Below are positions 49,767-58,414 of a DNA stretch of 64,000 nt, in pieces (the first letter of the stretch is position 1; each line of letters starts with the position of its first letter). The stretch spans positions 1,130,588 through 1,194,587 of the forward strand of contig NZ_OBEJ01000001.1 in NCBI RefSeq assembly GCF_900215575.1, written 5' to 3'. Below the pieces are notes generated by a model. The model did not search any database, was not told where the DNA came from, and was given only the letters and a program-made list of their open reading frames with translations. The position numbers and the translations under genes are program-made. This DNA comes from Natronoarchaeum philippinense (lineage in GTDB: Archaea > Halobacteriota > Halobacteria > Halobacteriales > Natronoarchaeaceae).

Positions 49767-50441
49767 TCAGTCGTCTTCCAGTGTGAGCCGCGCCAACACG
49801 TCGGGAAGCCGCGCAGCCAGTTCCGCCCGATCCACGTGAGCGTCGGCGCGCTCGTCGGGCGCGGGACCGTCCGGGAAGACGACCTGCACGGCCGCCAACC
49901 CGGCCTCGGTCGCGCCCCGAACGTCGGCGTCGACCTCGTCGCCGACGTAGATGGCGTCGCCAGCCGTGACGCCGAGCGCGCTCAGGGCGGCCCGAAACGC
50001 GCGCTCGTCGGGTTTGCCAGCGGGGAGTTCGCCCGTGACGACGCTGGCGTCGAACAGCTCCGTCCAGCCGAGCGTCTCCAGTTTGTCGCGCTGGGCGCGG
50101 ACGGGACCGTTCGTGAGCAGGCCGACGCGGTAGTCCTCGCGGAGGCCGGCGACGAGGTCGGCCGCACCGTCGACCGGCGTCAGCGCGTCGGCGATCGCCG
50201 CGCGGTAGGCATCGGCCGCCGCGGCCGGGTCGGCGTCGCGCTCGCGGCCGTCGAACAGTTCCGCGAAGATCGGTTCGCGCGAGTCGCCGGTCAGATTGCG
50301 GGCGTGCGCGTCGAGGTACTCCTCGCGGGAGGCCTGCGGGGCGTCGACGGCATCGAGCGCCTCCGAGAGTAACGTTGCGCGGTCGCGGCGCGGCACCGCC
50401 AGCGTGTAATCGAGATCGAAGACGACCGCGGAGCGGCTCAT
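49767..50441 (-). CDS. HAD-family hydrolase
   Basis: 224 residues from ATG 50441. Haloacid dehalogenase-type phosphatase: motif I AVVFDLDYTLA (Asp nucleophile), motif II VGLLTNGPVRAQ, motif III KPDERAFRAAL and motif IV YVGDEVDADVRGATEAG. C1 cap type from the long helical insertion after motif I. Phosphoglycolate- or similar phosphatase; substrate not determined. Divergent from pyrF. Confidence 0.9.
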   Translation of the reverse strand: MSRSAVVFDLDYTLAVPRRDRATLLSEALDAVDAPQASREEYLDAHARNLTGDSREPIFAELFDGRERDADPAAAADAYRAAIADALTPVDGAADLVAGLREDYRVGLLTNGPVRAQRDKLETLGWTELFDASVVTGELPAGKPDERAFRAALSALGVTAGDAIYVGDEVDADVRGATEAGLAAVQVVFPDGPAPDERADAHVDRAELAARLPDVLARLTLEDD

Positions 50442-50527
50442 ACCCGGAGCTATCGGCCGCGAGTAGTTGAGCGTGCCGGCTCGGTACGATCGATATCTTG
50501 TAGTGGGCCGCCCGCCCACGAGCGCCC

Positions 50528-51373
50528 ATGAGCTTCTTCGAGCGACTCGGCGAGCGCATCGACGCCGTCGACAGCGTCGTCAGCGTCGGACTCGACCCCG
50601 ATCCCGACCGGCTTCCCGAGCACCTCTCCGAGCACGACCTGCCGCGCTGGGCGTTCAACCGACGGATCATCGACGCCACTCACGAGCACGCCGCCGCCTT
50701 CAAGCCGAACGCCGCGTTCTACGAGGACCCCGACGGCTGGCGCGCCTTAGAGGAGACCATCGCCTACGCGAAGGGCAAGGACGTGCCGGTGATCTTGGAC
50801 GCCAAGCGCGCCGACATCGGCAACACGACGCGCCAGTACGCCAACCTGCTCGACGACGACGCCGACGGGCCCGCGGCGGACGCCATCACGGTCAACCCCT
50901 ACATGGGCCGGGACTCGCTACAGCCATTTTTAGATCAAGAAGACAAGGGCGTGTTCGTCTTGTGTCGCACCTCCAACCCCGGCGGCGCCGACATTCAGGA
51001 CCTCGAACTCGCCGAGGGCGATCTGGTGTACGAGCGCGTCGCCGCGATGGTCGACGGCTGGAACCGCCACGGCAACGCCGGCCTCGTCGTCGGCGCCACG
51101 TCGCCCGACGAACTCGAAGCCGTTCGGGAGCAAGTGCCCGATCTTCCCTTCCTCGTGCCGGGCGTCGGCAGTCAGGGCGGGGACGCCGAAGCGGCCGTCG
51201 AGCATGGCCTCGCAGGTGGCGTCGGCGTCGTCAACTCCTCGCGAGGAATCATCTTCGCGTGGGAAGACGGCCAGTCGCGCCGTCGGACGACCGAGGGCGA
51301 CGAGACGGAGTTCGCCGACGCCGCCGGCGAGGCGGCCCGCCGACTAAAGCGGCGGCTGAACCAGTACCGATAG
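50528..51373 (+). CDS. pyrF: orotidine-5'-phosphate decarboxylase
   Basis: Last step of UMP synthesis. 281 residues, the long (type 2) form. VSVGLDPDPDRLPEH near the N-terminus, catalytic K93 and D96 in DAKRADIGNTTRQ, and the phosphate loop VPGVGSQGGD. FERLGERIDAVDSVVS precedes them. The type 2 length and the N-terminal region match haloarchaeal/mycobacterial enzymes. No other pyr gene nearby. Confidence 0.95.
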   Translation: MSFFERLGERIDAVDSVVSVGLDPDPDRLPEHLSEHDLPRWAFNRRIIDATHEHAAAFKPNAAFYEDPDGWRALEETIAYAKGKDVPVILDAKRADIGNTTRQYANLLDDDADGPAADAITVNPYMGRDSLQPFLDQEDKGVFVLCRTSNPGGADIQDLELAEGDLVYERVAAMVDGWNRHGNAGLVVGATSPDELEAVREQVPDLPFLVPGVGSQGGDAEAAVEHGLAGGVGVVNSSRGIIFAWEDGQSRRRTTEGDETEFADAAGEAARRLKRRLNQYR

Positions 51374-51628
51374 CGTCGCGGCGGGTTCGGCGTCCGATCG
51401 CCCGTCGTCCCGGCGAGATTCGGCCCAGCGTGCCCGCGACGGAACCGGTAATGAGTAGCCTACTGGTTGCTAATAGTAGCTTTCCGCACGCATACGACAC
51501 ATAACAATCAACGAATGGTTCGCATCCTGTGGTAGAACAGTGCTACCTAGCAATCGTACAGCAACGCAGTCGCCAGCGGCGCACACCGGCGTCGCTGGGG
51601 CGGTTCGTCCGGATCGAGGTGGTCGGCG

Positions 51629-52240
51629 GTGAGTAGCGTCCTCAAGCCGACTGGTGACAGCTCGGACACGTCCCCGTCTGTGTCCGAGATCGGCAGTAGC
51701 GGGGGCGATGCCCAACCGCTCTCGCAGGACATCGCCTTCGAGATGCTGAGCTGTAAGCGTCGGCGCGACGTGCTCCACTACCTCCGGCAGCACGGCGGCG
51801 ACGCCGAGCTACGCCCGCTCTCGCGTCAAATCGCCGCGTGGGAGAACGACGTCCCGGTCGAGGCGGTGACCTACGAAGAACGGGCACGCGTGTACACCGC
51901 GCTTCGGCAAGGCCACCTCCCGAAACTAGACGGCTGTGATATCGTCGAGTACGACGCCAATCGAGGGACAGTGACCCTGACCGAGCGCGCGAGCAATCTC
52001 GATGTGTATCTCGACGTGGTGCCCCACGACGACATCTCTTGGAGCGCGTACTACACCGGACTCGGCGGGCTCTCGGTTGCGTTTGCGGCGTTCACGTTGG
52101 CGGACACGTTCCCGTTCGGCCTGCTGCCGGCGGGCGGTGGCGCGCTGATCGTCGGCGTCCTGCTTCTTGGATCGGCGGTCGCCCATCGGCTCTACGAACG
52201 CCGGATGCGCGTCGGCGGGGACGGGCAACCGCCGGGGTAG
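51629..52240 (+). CDS. DUF7344-type winged-helix protein with two membrane helices
   Basis: 203 residues from a GTG start at 51629. Residues about 30-110 are a winged-helix domain of the DUF7344 type: AFEMLSCKRRRDVLHYLRQH, then YEERARVYTALRQGHLPKLD, DIVEYDANRGTV. Two membrane helices follow (GLGGLSVAFAAFTLADTF and GGGALIVGVLLLGSAVAHRL). It may be a membrane-anchored regulator, possibly of stress or light response. The 254-base gap before it has a GGTAG/CTACC hairpin only. Confidence 0.75.
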   Translation: MSSVLKPTGDSSDTSPSVSEIGSSGGDAQPLSQDIAFEMLSCKRRRDVLHYLRQHGGDAELRPLSRQIAAWENDVPVEAVTYEERARVYTALRQGHLPKLDGCDIVEYDANRGTVTLTERASNLDVYLDVVPHDDISWSAYYTGLGGLSVAFAAFTLADTFPFGLLPAGGGALIVGVLLLGSAVAHRLYERRMRVGGDGQPPG

Positions 52241-52242
52241 GT

Positions 52243-52271
52243 CGGGAAGCGCGCTCGGGCAAGGCTTCCCG
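52243..52271 (+). terminator. hairpin after the DUF7344 gene
   Basis: CGGGAAGC / GCTTCCCG (8 bp) around a 13-base loop, beginning two bases after the stop. Confidence 0.5.
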
Positions 52272-52293
52272 CGAACATCTCGAACGGGTGCTC

Positions 52294-52302
52294 AAAAAAA
52301 AA
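52294..52302 (-). terminator. T9 tract downstream of the large secreted-protein gene
   Basis: Nine A on the plus strand (T9 on the minus strand) 54 bases beyond the stop codon of the minus-strand gene, in an otherwise GC-rich stretch; the usual archaeal terminator form. Confidence 0.55.
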
Positions 52303-52355
52303 GCGAGCGCGATCGAAAGCCACGACACGTCGTTCGCGCCCCTCACGCTGAGCAG

Positions 52356-54542
52356 CTACGTGTCGTGTTTGCCGTCGGGACAGCCGTCGTGGCCGTTCCC
52401 ACCGTTGCAGATCTCCTCGAGTAGGTTTTCGTTGCACGGACCGCCGCTTTCGCCCTGCTCGTCGCAGTCGCCGAACTCGGATTCGTACGCGTCGACGCCG
52501 GTGTCGGCGCACTGGTTCGGGTTACAGTAGGAAGTCCCGTCGATCTCGACGGCGACGATCTGGCCGCCGGGCGGCGAGGCGTCGCCGGGCGTCGCACAGA
52601 ACGGTCCTTCTTGAGTGAAGCTCACCACGCTGCCCTGCATCTGTGGCTTGTAGACGTAGACCGTGGCGTCGTCACACGCACAGACGCGGCCGCACCCGCA
52701 GAAAACGGGCGCGACGGTGCCGTTGCCGTTCCCGTTGTCTTTGCAGGGCTTGGCCTTGAAGTCGAAGTTCGTCTTGAACTTCTTTTTGCCCTTGAGGTCG
52801 ACGTGCTTCGGGATCCACCACTCGAAGCCGATGTAGCCGGTGTTGGAGTTCTCGATGCAGTAGTCGTCCTCGTCGTGGTCGTCGCAGACGCCAAACTGGA
52901 CGCCCGTCATGGGACGGCGGCGGTGCTTTTTCTTGCCACCGTTCATCCCGCCGTTGACGTCATTCATCCCGCCGCCCTTCTTGCCGTAGCGCGGCGCCAG
53001 CGCGACGCCTTCGGTCGCTCGGTCGTAGACGTTGAGTTTGGTGTGCTCGCCGCTACGGAGTTTGATCCGGCAGAGCGGCAGGTTGCTCTTCCACTTGAAC
53101 CCGACCGGCTTGCCCTTCTTGCCCTTGATTACCTTCTTGATGTAGATACAGAGCTTCGGAAGCGGCTTCTCCTCGTTTCGGGCGACGTAGCCCGTCCCGT
53201 CGATGCAGAGCTTGACGCCGTCGTCGAGGTGCTTGAGCTTCTTGACCTTCTTCTCGTCGACGCAGTCGTCGACGTTGTCGTCGGTGATCCACCCGGGATC
53301 GTACATCTCGGCGGGCGGCGTCTCCATCTCGCTCGTGTTCTCTCGCGGGTACGCGTAGTAGTGGATGCCCTCTCGGTCGAACGGCGAGGCGACGTACGGA
53401 TCGCCGGAGATGTGAATGCCCTTCTTGAGCTTGCGGAGCACCTTCTTGAGCGAGCCCTGTGCGATGATCGGCTCGTACTGCTGGTAGACGTTGTCGCCGC
53501 GGTTGTCGTGGCCGTTGCCACCGTTGCCGCCGTTGCCACCGTTTCCGTTGCCGTTGACCGCACAGCACACGTCGATGTTGCTGATTCCCTGCCCGGTGGG
53601 CGTCGAGAAGGTTGCGCCGTCGAGAATGACGGGCTCTTCGAACACGTAAACGTTCTCCCCCTCGTTGCCGCCTTTGATGCTCACGATCAGGACGGGGCCG
53701 TCCGACGAGAACGTAACCGTCCCCGACGTTCTGGCGTCGACCGTGATCGTGCCACAGTCGCCGGTCTCCATGTCGCCCGCACTGAAGTCCCCGCCGAAGA
53801 GTTCGTCGCCTTCGAGGTCACCGTCCTCGAAGCGAGTGAGACGGTCCTCGTAGTCGTCGCAGTCGTAGTTTCGCGCGCCGGGTTCGGGGAAGCGAGGATC
53901 GTCACCCGTGACGATGATCTCGTCGATCTCCGGGGTTGATCCGGTGATCGGTCCCGTGACGACCGGATAGTTGCCGTTGTTGTTACCGTTGCCGTTGGTC
54001 GGTGGTTTCGCCCCGTCGAACGCGTCGTACCAGACGCGCGCCTTGGCCAAGTGGGCGAGTTTCTTGTCGACGTGAGTGTCCTTGGCTTTGAGCTTGACTT
54101 TCCCGGGCTTGTCACAGACGTGGTAGCTGAGCGTTACCTCGCCGCGCGAGCCGGGCTTGAGGCCGTGGTAGTTGATCAGCGGATCGCCCGGATCGGTGTA
54201 CTTGTTGTCGGTCCGGAGATCCGAGCTGAGCGGATCGTCGATCTCGACGAGAGACTTCTTGCCGTTGCCGAGAGGAATGTCGTTCTCCGGGCAGAACTGG
54301 ATATGCTTGTCCTGCTTGCCGTCGTTGTTCTTGTCCGGGAACGCCTCGACGTGTTTTCGCTTGCCGCCCTTGTAGAGCGACTCCTGCCAGTCGATCGCTA
54401 CTGGGAGGTCGTAGTGGTCGTGTTTACCGTTCGATTCGCCTGCGACGACGCCGTGCGCCCCGAGCGCGAGGCCGGCACCGGATGCGCCGATCCCCGCGAG
54501 GACGTTGCGTCGCGTGATGTTTGGACTGGAGTTGTTCGACAT
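52356..54542 (-). CDS. large Tat-exported Lys/Cys-rich protein with TasA/CalY-like N-terminus
   Basis: 728 residues from ATG 54542. NITRRNVLAGIGASGAGLAL is a Tat signal. Residues about 45-180 resemble haloarchaeal SipW-dependent (TasA/CalY-type) proteins: VAIDWQESLYKGG, then LKPGSRGEVTLSYHVCDKPG, and ARVWYDAFDG. A long central part is Lys-rich (VKKLKHLDDGVKLCIDG, LCIYIKKVIKGKKGK) with Asn/Gly spacers (GNGNGGNGGNGGNG). The last 150 residues are Cys-rich (CGCGRVCACDD) and may form disulfides. Basic composition is unusual for a haloarchaeon. Perhaps a surface fibre or matrix protein. Confidence 0.75.
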   Translation of the reverse strand: MSNNSSPNITRRNVLAGIGASGAGLALGAHGVVAGESNGKHDHYDLPVAIDWQESLYKGGKRKHVEAFPDKNNDGKQDKHIQFCPENDIPLGNGKKSLVEIDDPLSSDLRTDNKYTDPGDPLINYHGLKPGSRGEVTLSYHVCDKPGKVKLKAKDTHVDKKLAHLAKARVWYDAFDGAKPPTNGNGNNNGNYPVVTGPITGSTPEIDEIIVTGDDPRFPEPGARNYDCDDYEDRLTRFEDGDLEGDELFGGDFSAGDMETGDCGTITVDARTSGTVTFSSDGPVLIVSIKGGNEGENVYVFEEPVILDGATFSTPTGQGISNIDVCCAVNGNGNGGNGGNGGNGHDNRGDNVYQQYEPIIAQGSLKKVLRKLKKGIHISGDPYVASPFDREGIHYYAYPRENTSEMETPPAEMYDPGWITDDNVDDCVDEKKVKKLKHLDDGVKLCIDGTGYVARNEEKPLPKLCIYIKKVIKGKKGKPVGFKWKSNLPLCRIKLRSGEHTKLNVYDRATEGVALAPRYGKKGGGMNDVNGGMNGGKKKHRRRPMTGVQFGVCDDHDEDDYCIENSNTGYIGFEWWIPKHVDLKGKKKFKTNFDFKAKPCKDNGNGNGTVAPVFCGCGRVCACDDATVYVYKPQMQGSVVSFTQEGPFCATPGDASPPGGQIVAVEIDGTSYCNPNQCADTGVDAYESEFGDCDEQGESGGPCNENLLEEICNGGNGHDGCPDGKHDT

Positions 54543-54865
54543 GTTTTCACCGTGTGTCCCCGCACCGACGGAGACACTACACGAGACGCTGACCGGAACA
54601 GCCACAGTATATATACACAGCAAGATGGCTCCCGAACGAACGCTTCGTAAATCGAAGCAAAAGCGTACCAAAGCGCCCGTAAACGGTAGTGCATAGATGT
54701 GGCAAGTAAAAGCGAGTACTCTCGGTGAGGCGCCTGCGGTGCGAAGAGCCTAGAGGCGGCCGACGCGGAAAGTCAAGGGCTCGAAGCCGAAAATCAGGGT
54801 CCGACACCGAAGATCGGCACCGGGAGGAACTGAGGCACTGCGGCGTGTCCGGGCAGCGGCGTCGC
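54543..54865. other. 323-base intergenic region upstream of the large secreted-protein gene
   Basis: Contains a promoter for the minus gene: GTATATATAC, a 10-base palindrome at 54607-54616, leaving a leader of roughly 35-45 bases. The rest, to phoU's end at 54866, shows only short AT-rich and direct-repeat pieces and no convincing gene. Confidence 0.5.
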
Positions 54866-55861
54866 TCAGGGACGCGGGGCGGCCTTCTGGAGCGCGGTCT
54901 CTGCGATGTTGCCGCCGTAGTCGGCGCTCCGGGACAGCGAGTCGACGATCAGCCCGAGTAGCTGGGCTTGCTGGGGATCGAGTTCCCGGAGCAAGTCGTC
55001 GATGCGACGGGTTCGTTCGTCGAGTTCGAGGATCGACTCGCGGACCTCGTGGGCCTGCTCGGAGGAGGTCGAGCTATCGTCCGCCAGCAGCGCCTCCATC
55101 GCCCGGTCGACGATGTGGGCGGCGTCGTCGTGCAGCGACTCGATTTCGGCGGCAACATCCTCGGGAACGTCGTCGAGTTTGCGAGTCAGTTGGCCGATTT
55201 TCGCGGCGTGGTCGGCGATGCGTTCGAGTTGGCGCGCCGAGGAGTGATAATCGAAACAGTCCTCGCGGGGGAGGCCAAGTTCGGTCGCTGCTCGCGGCGA
55301 ACGCAGCGTCGCTCGGAAGATCCGAGAGACGACGAACCAAAGCCGGTCGACATCGTCGTCGCGCTCGATAACGTCCAGTGCGAGATCCTCGTCGTTCTCG
55401 ACGAGTGCGGTGACGGCGTCTTCCAGCATCGACTCGGCGATCAGACGCATCCGGGTGACGGCGTTGGTGATCGACAGCTCCGAGGAGTCGAGCAGGTCCT
55501 GTAACACGACCCGATCACCAGTCTCTTCGAGCACTTCGACCCCGACGAGACTCTGGGTGGCGCTGCGAATCGCCCGGCGCTGGTCGCTGGTGATCTTGGT
55601 CCCTTCCAGCGAAATGCGGTCGAAGCCGCTGACGTACATCGTCATCACCGCACGGGTGAGCCGCTCGCCCTCCAAGTTCGTGATGTCGAGGGTTCCTTCC
55701 GTCCGTTCGGTCTCGGTCTTGGGCGTCAACAGCAGCGAATCGTCTTCGCTGTGAAACTCGACCTCGCTGCCCGCGCTGACATCGTTCTCCGTCGCCCACG
55801 ACTTCGGGAGCGAGACGGTGTAGGTCGACCCACCGGTCAACTGGACCTTCCGCGTTTCCAT
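54866..55861 (-). CDS. phoU: PhoU-domain protein with SpoVT/AbrB-like N-terminus
   Basis: 331 residues. Residues 1-50 (METRKVQLTGGSTYTVSLPK SWA) are an AbrB-type swapped-hairpin DNA-binding domain, followed by two PhoU helical-bundle repeats (VTRMRLIAESMLEDAVTAL to RQLERIADHAAKIGQLTRKL) with E/D..D metal motifs. Negatively regulates phosphate transport in response to phosphate. Haloarchaeal phosphate regulators often have this AbrB-PhoU layout. TATA at 55886 gives leaderless spacing; divergent from pstB. Confidence 0.9.
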   Translation of the reverse strand: METRKVQLTGGSTYTVSLPKSWATENDVSAGSEVEFHSEDDSLLLTPKTETERTEGTLDITNLEGERLTRAVMTMYVSGFDRISLEGTKITSDQRRAIRSATQSLVGVEVLEETGDRVVLQDLLDSSELSITNAVTRMRLIAESMLEDAVTALVENDEDLALDVIERDDDVDRLWFVVSRIFRATLRSPRAATELGLPREDCFDYHSSARQLERIADHAAKIGQLTRKLDDVPEDVAAEIESLHDDAAHIVDRAMEALLADDSSTSSEQAHEVRESILELDERTRRIDDLLRELDPQQAQLLGLIVDSLSRSADYGGNIAETALQKAAPRP

Positions 55862-55885
55862 AGTCGAACCCTTTCGATCGGACCC

Positions 55886-55896
55886 ATATAAATATA
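55886..55896 (-). promoter_or_regulatory. TATA box for phoU
   Basis: Minus-strand TATATTTATAT about 30 bases before the ATG at 55861. A GCTATAG at 55903-55909 just upstream is also found in the pstS promoter. Confidence 0.6.
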
Positions 55897-56000
55897 CACG
55901 AAGCTATAGATTCGAGTACAGATAACAATACACCGAAGCGGAGAGGTCGAACATGGGACAGCCACGGCGTCCTGTGGCATCTGTCTCCGGAACCAATCCA

Positions 56001-56016
56001 TATATACCAGTATATA
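56001..56016 (+). promoter_or_regulatory. TATATAC palindrome upstream of pstB
   Basis: TATATAC / GTATATA perfect arms around CA. It is both a likely TATA region and a possible operator. The following leader (about 56040-56161) includes a mini-ORF. Confidence 0.5.
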
Positions 56017-56054
56017 GCAATCATAGAAGCGTATTTAGACCCTCGTACACCTCA

Positions 56055-56165
56055 ATGGACACAATGGGAAGCGACCGCCACGCCGACCGCCACACACCGA
56101 GGCGTCGAAGCGGTCCGCCCGCTGCCCGTGGCGACTACCTACGAACACCGGTGAACGATCAATGA
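56055..56165 (+). CDS. 36-residue mini-ORF overlapping the pstB start
   Basis: [20 protein letters not shown] and 16 more residues, with many Arg, Asp and His. Its TGA overlaps the pstB ATG (ATGA). Unlike haloarchaeal proteins it is basic. It may be a coupled leader peptide or a chance frame. Confidence 0.3.
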   Translation: MDTMGSDRHADRHTPRRRSGPPAARGDYLRTPVNDQ

Positions 56166-57040
56166 GCGATCCAATCGGAAGTACGACGGCCCCCGAGATA
56201 GAGACGGAGACAGACCACGATCAGGACGCCGTGTCCGACGCCGGGACGACAGAGCCCGAGACGAGCGATCCGACGATCGCCTCGGTCAGCGATCCGGTCG
56301 TCGAAGCGCGCGATCTCACCGTTCACTACGACGACGTGCAAGCGCTCCAGCCCGTCTCGATGGGCATCCCCGACGGCGAAGTGACCGCGATCATCGGTCC
56401 GTCGGGCTGCGGGAAATCGACGTTCCTGCGGTGTATCAACCGCATGAACGATCTGGTCGACGCCGCGAACGTCGACGGCGAGATGCTGTTCGAGGACAAG
56501 AATATCTACGACGAGGATGTCGATCCCGTCGCGCTGCGACGCAAGATCGGGATGGTGTTCCAGAAACCGAACCCGTTCCCGAAGTCGATCTACGACAACG
56601 TCGCCTACGGGCTGAAGGTCCGCGGTGACACCGATAACCTCGACGAGCGCGTCGAGGAGGCGCTCAAGCGGGCGGCGCTCTGGGAGGAGGTCAGCGACCA
56701 ACTCGACAAGAGCGGCCTCGATCTGTCCGGCGGGCAGCAACAGCGGCTCTGTATCGCACGGGCGATCGCAACCGATCCCGAAGTGATTTTGATGGACGAG
56801 CCCGCGAGCGCGCTCGACCCCGTCGCAACCTCCCAGATCGAGGACCTCATCGCCGAGCTCGCGGAGGACTACTCGGTGGTCGTGGTGACGCACAACATGC
56901 AGCAGGCGGCGCGAATCTCCGACAAGACCGCGGTGTTCCTGACCGGCGGCAAGCTCGTCGAGTTCGACAACACCCAGAAGATCTTCGAGAACCCCGACCA
57001 CCAGCGCGTCGAGGACTACATCACCGGCAAGTTCGGATAG
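56162..57040 (+). CDS. pstB: phosphate ABC transporter ATP-binding protein
   Basis: ATPase of the phosphate importer, 292 residues. Walker [16 protein letters not shown] near residue 80, signature [16 protein letters not shown], Walker [15 protein letters not shown], and H-loop [13 protein letters not shown]. The PstB MNDL.. and [13 protein letters not shown] blocks identify phosphate-specific PstB. An acidic 40-residue N-terminal extension precedes the conserved domain. It is divergent from phoU and separated by 299 bases from pstS. Confidence 0.96.
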   Translation: MSDPIGSTTAPEIETETDHDQDAVSDAGTTEPETSDPTIASVSDPVVEARDLTVHYDDVQALQPVSMGIPDGEVTAIIGPSGCGKSTFLRCINRMNDLVDAANVDGEMLFEDKNIYDEDVDPVALRRKIGMVFQKPNPFPKSIYDNVAYGLKVRGDTDNLDERVEEALKRAALWEEVSDQLDKSGLDLSGGQQQRLCIARAIATDPEVILMDEPASALDPVATSQIEDLIAELAEDYSVVVVTHNMQQAARISDKTAVFLTGGKLVEFDNTQKIFENPDHQRVEDYITGKFG

Positions 57041-57110
57041 ATCGGTCCGTTCGAGTGGGGCGGCTGCCGGCCCCGTCGCTTCTTTTGTTGAGGAGTTACC
57101 TCAGTAGAAC

Positions 57111-57123
57111 GCGAACAGTTCGC
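57111..57123. repeat. GCGAAC palindrome in the pstB-pstS gap
   Basis: GCGAAC / GTTCGC around one base. The 298-base gap also holds CGTACGTACAG-like repeats and a T-rich run (57078-57090) that may end the pstB transcript. Confidence 0.35.
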
Positions 57124-57266
57124 TCTGTCGTACGTACAGCTACAGACCAGTAGCTCGAAGCGTGTTCTGATACGAACGAGCACATAGGCGTTCGCTGTAC
57201 AGTGGCGTCGACGGCGCCGACAACCCAATCGCGCTGTACGCGGCCCGAGAACGCCGTCTCGAATAA

Positions 57267-57295
57267 CTATATAGGGCTATGGTCTATGCTATAGC
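57267..57295 (+). promoter_or_regulatory. TATA and palindromic CTATAG cluster upstream of pstS
   Basis: AACTATATAG followed by GCTATGG, and the perfect palindrome GCTATAGC at 57288-57295. GCTATAG also occurs before phoU (55903). The cluster could be a phosphate-responsive operator, but I know no consensus that proves it. Confidence 0.45.
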
Positions 57296-57339
57296 AAAAT
57301 TAGAACCCTATTTCAGTGGGTGTCGACTCCATACACTCG

Positions 57340-58359
57340 ATGGCAAGCAACCGACCCGACTCGCAGCGTTCGATCGTCTCCCGACGAAAGTTCTTGGGCG
57401 CGGCCGGCGGCGCCGCAGCGCTCTCGGTCGCCGGCTGTCTCGGCGGCGGCGGCAGCGGCGATGGACTCTCGGGCGAGGTCGTGATCTCCGGATCGAGTAC
57501 GGTGTTCCCGGTTTCGAATGCGATGGGCGAGGAGTTCAAGAAAAAGCACTCGAACGTCGGAATGTCGGTCGACCCGACAGGAACGGGTGCCGGGTTCGAG
57601 AACAACTTCTGTACCGGCAGCAGCGACATCAACGGTGCCTCGCGCCCGATCACGGAAGGTGAGCTCGAAAGCTGCCGGAGCAATGGCGTCGAGCCGGTCG
57701 AGTTCCAGGTCGCAAGCGACGCCCTCACGATGGCCGTCAACACGGAAAACGACTGGGCAGAGTGTGTCACGATGGACGAACTCCGACAGATCTGGAAGCC
57801 CGATCCCGCCCAGACGTGGAGCGACGTACGGTCGGAGTGGCCCGACAACGAGTTCGAGCGGTACGGTCCCGCGACCACGTCGGGGACGTTCGACTACTTC
57901 ACCGAGCACGTCATCGGCGAGGCACGCTCGCACACTGACGACTACCAGTCCTCGGAGAACGACAACAGGCTGATCCAAGGCGTCCAAGGGAGTCCCTACA
58001 CGATCGGGTACTTCGGATACTCCTACTACGAGCAGAACAAGGATTCGCTCAAGGCGCTCAGCATCGACGCCGGAAACGGCTGTGTCGAGCCGAGCCTCGA
58101 GAACGCACAGGACGGCTCGTACCCGCTGGCTCGCCCGCTGTACATCTACGTCAGCCGCGAGGAAGTCAAAAACAGCGAAACCGTTCAAGAGTTCGTTCGG
58201 TACTACCTCGAACAGTCCGCGACGGACTTCGTCAGCCGGATCGGCTACGTGCCGGTCAGCGACGAGATCCAGCAGCAGAACCTCGACAAGCTCGAAGCGA
58301 TCACGAGCGGCGACGACGGCGGCTCGGGCAACACGTCCAGCGACAACCAGTCGGCCTGA
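57340..58359 (+). CDS. pstS: phosphate-binding protein PstS (lipoprotein)
   Basis: 339 residues from ATG 57340 (MASNRPDSQRSIVSRRKFLG). Tat motif SRRKFLGAAGGAAALSVAGC with lipobox Cys, so it is anchored on the outside. VISGSSTVFPVSNAMGEEF is the PstS phosphate-binding start, and DPTGTGAGFENNFCTGSSDI follows. GTG at 57316 would add eight residues. Delivers phosphate to the PstCAB complex; pstC follows after 55 bases. Confidence 0.95.
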   Translation: MASNRPDSQRSIVSRRKFLGAAGGAAALSVAGCLGGGGSGDGLSGEVVISGSSTVFPVSNAMGEEFKKKHSNVGMSVDPTGTGAGFENNFCTGSSDINGASRPITEGELESCRSNGVEPVEFQVASDALTMAVNTENDWAECVTMDELRQIWKPDPAQTWSDVRSEWPDNEFERYGPATTSGTFDYFTEHVIGEARSHTDDYQSSENDNRLIQGVQGSPYTIGYFGYSYYEQNKDSLKALSIDAGNGCVEPSLENAQDGSYPLARPLYIYVSREEVKNSETVQEFVRYYLEQSATDFVSRIGYVPVSDEIQQQNLDKLEAITSGDDGGSGNTSSDNQSA

Positions 58360-58414
58360 CCGATCTGGTTCCGAAGACGGTAACTAACCCCCCTCCCTCA
58401 GTAGACCTATATTC

